Positions 63,043 to 64,000 of a DNA stretch of 64,000 bases are shown one piece after another. The notes beneath the pieces are model-generated. The model was not told where the DNA came from and searched no databases. It saw only the letters and a list, made by a program, of their open reading frames with translations. The position numbers and the translations under genes were made by a program. The stretch is from the NCBI GenBank assembly GCA_035561135.1, contig DATMYA010000091.1:1-64000 (forward strand), given 5' to 3'. Position 1 is the stretch's first letter. The number at the start of each line of letters is the position of its first letter. Source of the stretch: Clostridia bacterium. GTDB taxonomy: Bacteria > Acidobacteriota > Terriglobia > Terriglobales > Acidobacteriaceae.

Positions 63043-64000
63043 CTAAGCCGCGCGAGGTTCCGCCGCGTCCTCCGCTTTCTCCTCGTGGTACTCCATCTCG
63101 GTATTGACGGCCCAGATATTTGATTTATCCGTGCGGCCTGTGCGGATGTTGTCCACGGCAGTCATCGCCGTCAGCATTGAGTGATCCTGATTGTTGTACT
63201 TGTGCATGCCGTTCCGTCCAACCAGGAACAGGTTCTCGAAGCTGTCGAGGTACGAACGCACTTCCTCGAATCGCTCATACGCTCCGAAGTACGCCGGGTA
63301 CGTCTTGGGTACGCGAATGACGGTCGAGTCCAGCACATCACTCTGCTGGATGATGCCTATCTGTTCCAGTTCCCGCGCCGCCAGGCCGGCCGTCTCCGAG
63401 TCAGACTTGCTCCAGAGTCCGTCCGACTCGTAACAGAAATATTCCACGCCGATCCACACCGTATTTGGATCCCGCACCATGTACGGACTCCAGTTGTTGA
63501 AGATCTGCAGGCGTCCCGCCGCAACCTCCGGCTCCTGAATGTATATCCAGTTATCCTTGATCAGCCCTGCCGGGGCGTCCTTGTCCTTTACGACCAGCCT
63601 GTTCACCAACAGCCCAACGGTGATGAAATCGCGATATTGAAGGCCATTACTGATTTCGCGCACATTCTGCGGAACATCAGCCTCGAGCGCGTTGGTCAGC
63701 TCTTTTACGGGCATGGTTGAAAAGAAATACTCGCCCCGGAACTCCCACCGATCACCGTTGCCGTCGCGAGCGTCCACAGCCACCACGCGGTGACCGTCTG
63801 TCTTGATCGCTTCCACCGCGAAGTCGGTGTATATCTCGCCACCCATGGCCTTCACCTTCTCGGCGACGATCTCCCATAGCTGCCCGGGGCCAAATTTGGG
63901 ATACATGAACTGCTCGATCAAAGAGGTTTCCGTATTCTTTTGGCGCACATCCTTCGCACGAGTGAGAGCTTTCTTTAGCACGTGCGCAATCGTCTTCGAA
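63043..64000 (-). CDS. FAD-dependent oxidoreductase (amine oxidase/UGM-like), 5' end cut
   Basis: The reading frame stays open to the window edge (…[16 protein letters not shown]), so the N-terminus with the FAD-binding GxGxxG is outside. The visible ~318 residues include [37 protein letters not shown] and the C-terminal FAD contact [22 protein letters not shown]. This matches protoporphyrinogen-oxidase/UDP-galactopyranose-mutase-like proteins linked to glycan synthesis. Tail is Glu/Ala rich. The exact reaction is not determinable here. Confidence 0.75.
   Translation of the reverse strand, partial: SKTIAHVLKKALTRAKDVRQKNTETSLIEQFMYPKFGPGQLWEIVAEKVKAMGGEIYTDFAVEAIKTDGHRVVAVDARDGNGDRWEFRGEYFFSTMPVKELTNALEADVPQNVREISNGLQYRDFITVGLLVNRLVVKDKDAPAGLIKDNWIYIQEPEVAAGRLQIFNNWSPYMVRDPNTVWIGVEYFCYESDGLWSKSDSETAGLAARELEQIGIIQQSDVLDSTVIRVPKTYPAYFGAYERFEEVRSYLDSFENLFLVGRNGMHKYNNQDHSMLTAMTAVDNIRTGRTDKSNIWAVNTEMEYHEEKAEDAAEPRAA

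Overview
The window looks like a chromosomal segment of an Acidobacteriota genome (Terriglobia/Koribacter-like). The reasons are three paralogous secreted proteins of the acidobacterial 'VWFA-related' type, an Oar-like TonB-dependent receptor with an N-terminal carboxypeptidase-regulatory domain, an MglA-type small GTPase, many secreted proteins of acidobacterial flavour, and intergenic hairpin repeats typical of the phylum. The assignment is inference from gene content; there is no rRNA gene here.

Layout. 0-9.4 kb (minus strand): a nucleoside-salvage group (cytidine deaminase, S1/P1-like nuclease, thymidine kinase, deoxyribosyltransferase-like protein), a large M14 carboxypeptidase, an esterase, and a MacB-like ABC permease/ATPase pair. 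9.6-14.5 kb (plus): 2-oxoglutarate dehydrogenase E1 with a clean terminator, a tiny Lys-rich secreted peptide, a cysteine-cluster protein with a TTG start, and a DinB/DUF1572 protein. 14.7-18.4 kb (minus): TRIC/UPF0126 channel, DHA2-type MFS exporter, M20 amidohydrolase.

18.9-30.6 kb (minus) is the most interesting part. It is a tightly packed respiratory operon: a Cyc2-like fusion of one heme c to an outer-membrane barrel, a periplasmic cupredoxin, an FAD/NAD(P)/[4Fe-4S] oxidoreductase, a Tat-type Rieske protein, a split cytochrome b, an octaheme cytochrome c, a heme c lipoprotein and an unknown secreted protein. It lies between tRNA-Leu(CAG) and an exact 21-bp copy of that tRNA's 3' end, as expected of an integrated island, but no integrase is visible. 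A perfect CRP/FNR-type palindrome lies upstream. Read together, the genes suggest an electron conduit from the cell surface through a cupredoxin and c-type hemes to a bc-type complex carrying an NAD(P)-reactive flavoprotein.

30.9-43 kb: a GH99/GH71-like PKD-repeat secreted protein, an orphan histidine-kinase-dimerisation fragment, a sugar nucleotidyltransferase/CgeB-like glycosyltransferase pair, OsmC, a 48-residue secreted peptide with its own promoter, a polytopic membrane protein, a zinc-ribbon protein, ribosomal protein S21 and the TonB receptor. 43.4-58.2 kb is a translation and cell-envelope block: gamma-carbonic anhydrase, hisS-aspS, response regulator, mtaB, infC-rpmI-rplT, pheS-pheT, a ZapB-like coiled coil, zapA, a well-supported 6S RNA, lgt and an RluD-family synthase. 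Its intergenic spaces carry two kinds of repeat: ~100-nt imperfect palindromes and short tandem arrays of 7-14 nt units. 58.3-64 kb: three VWFA-related proteins, MglA-like GTPase, and a FAD-dependent oxidoreductase cut by the window edge.
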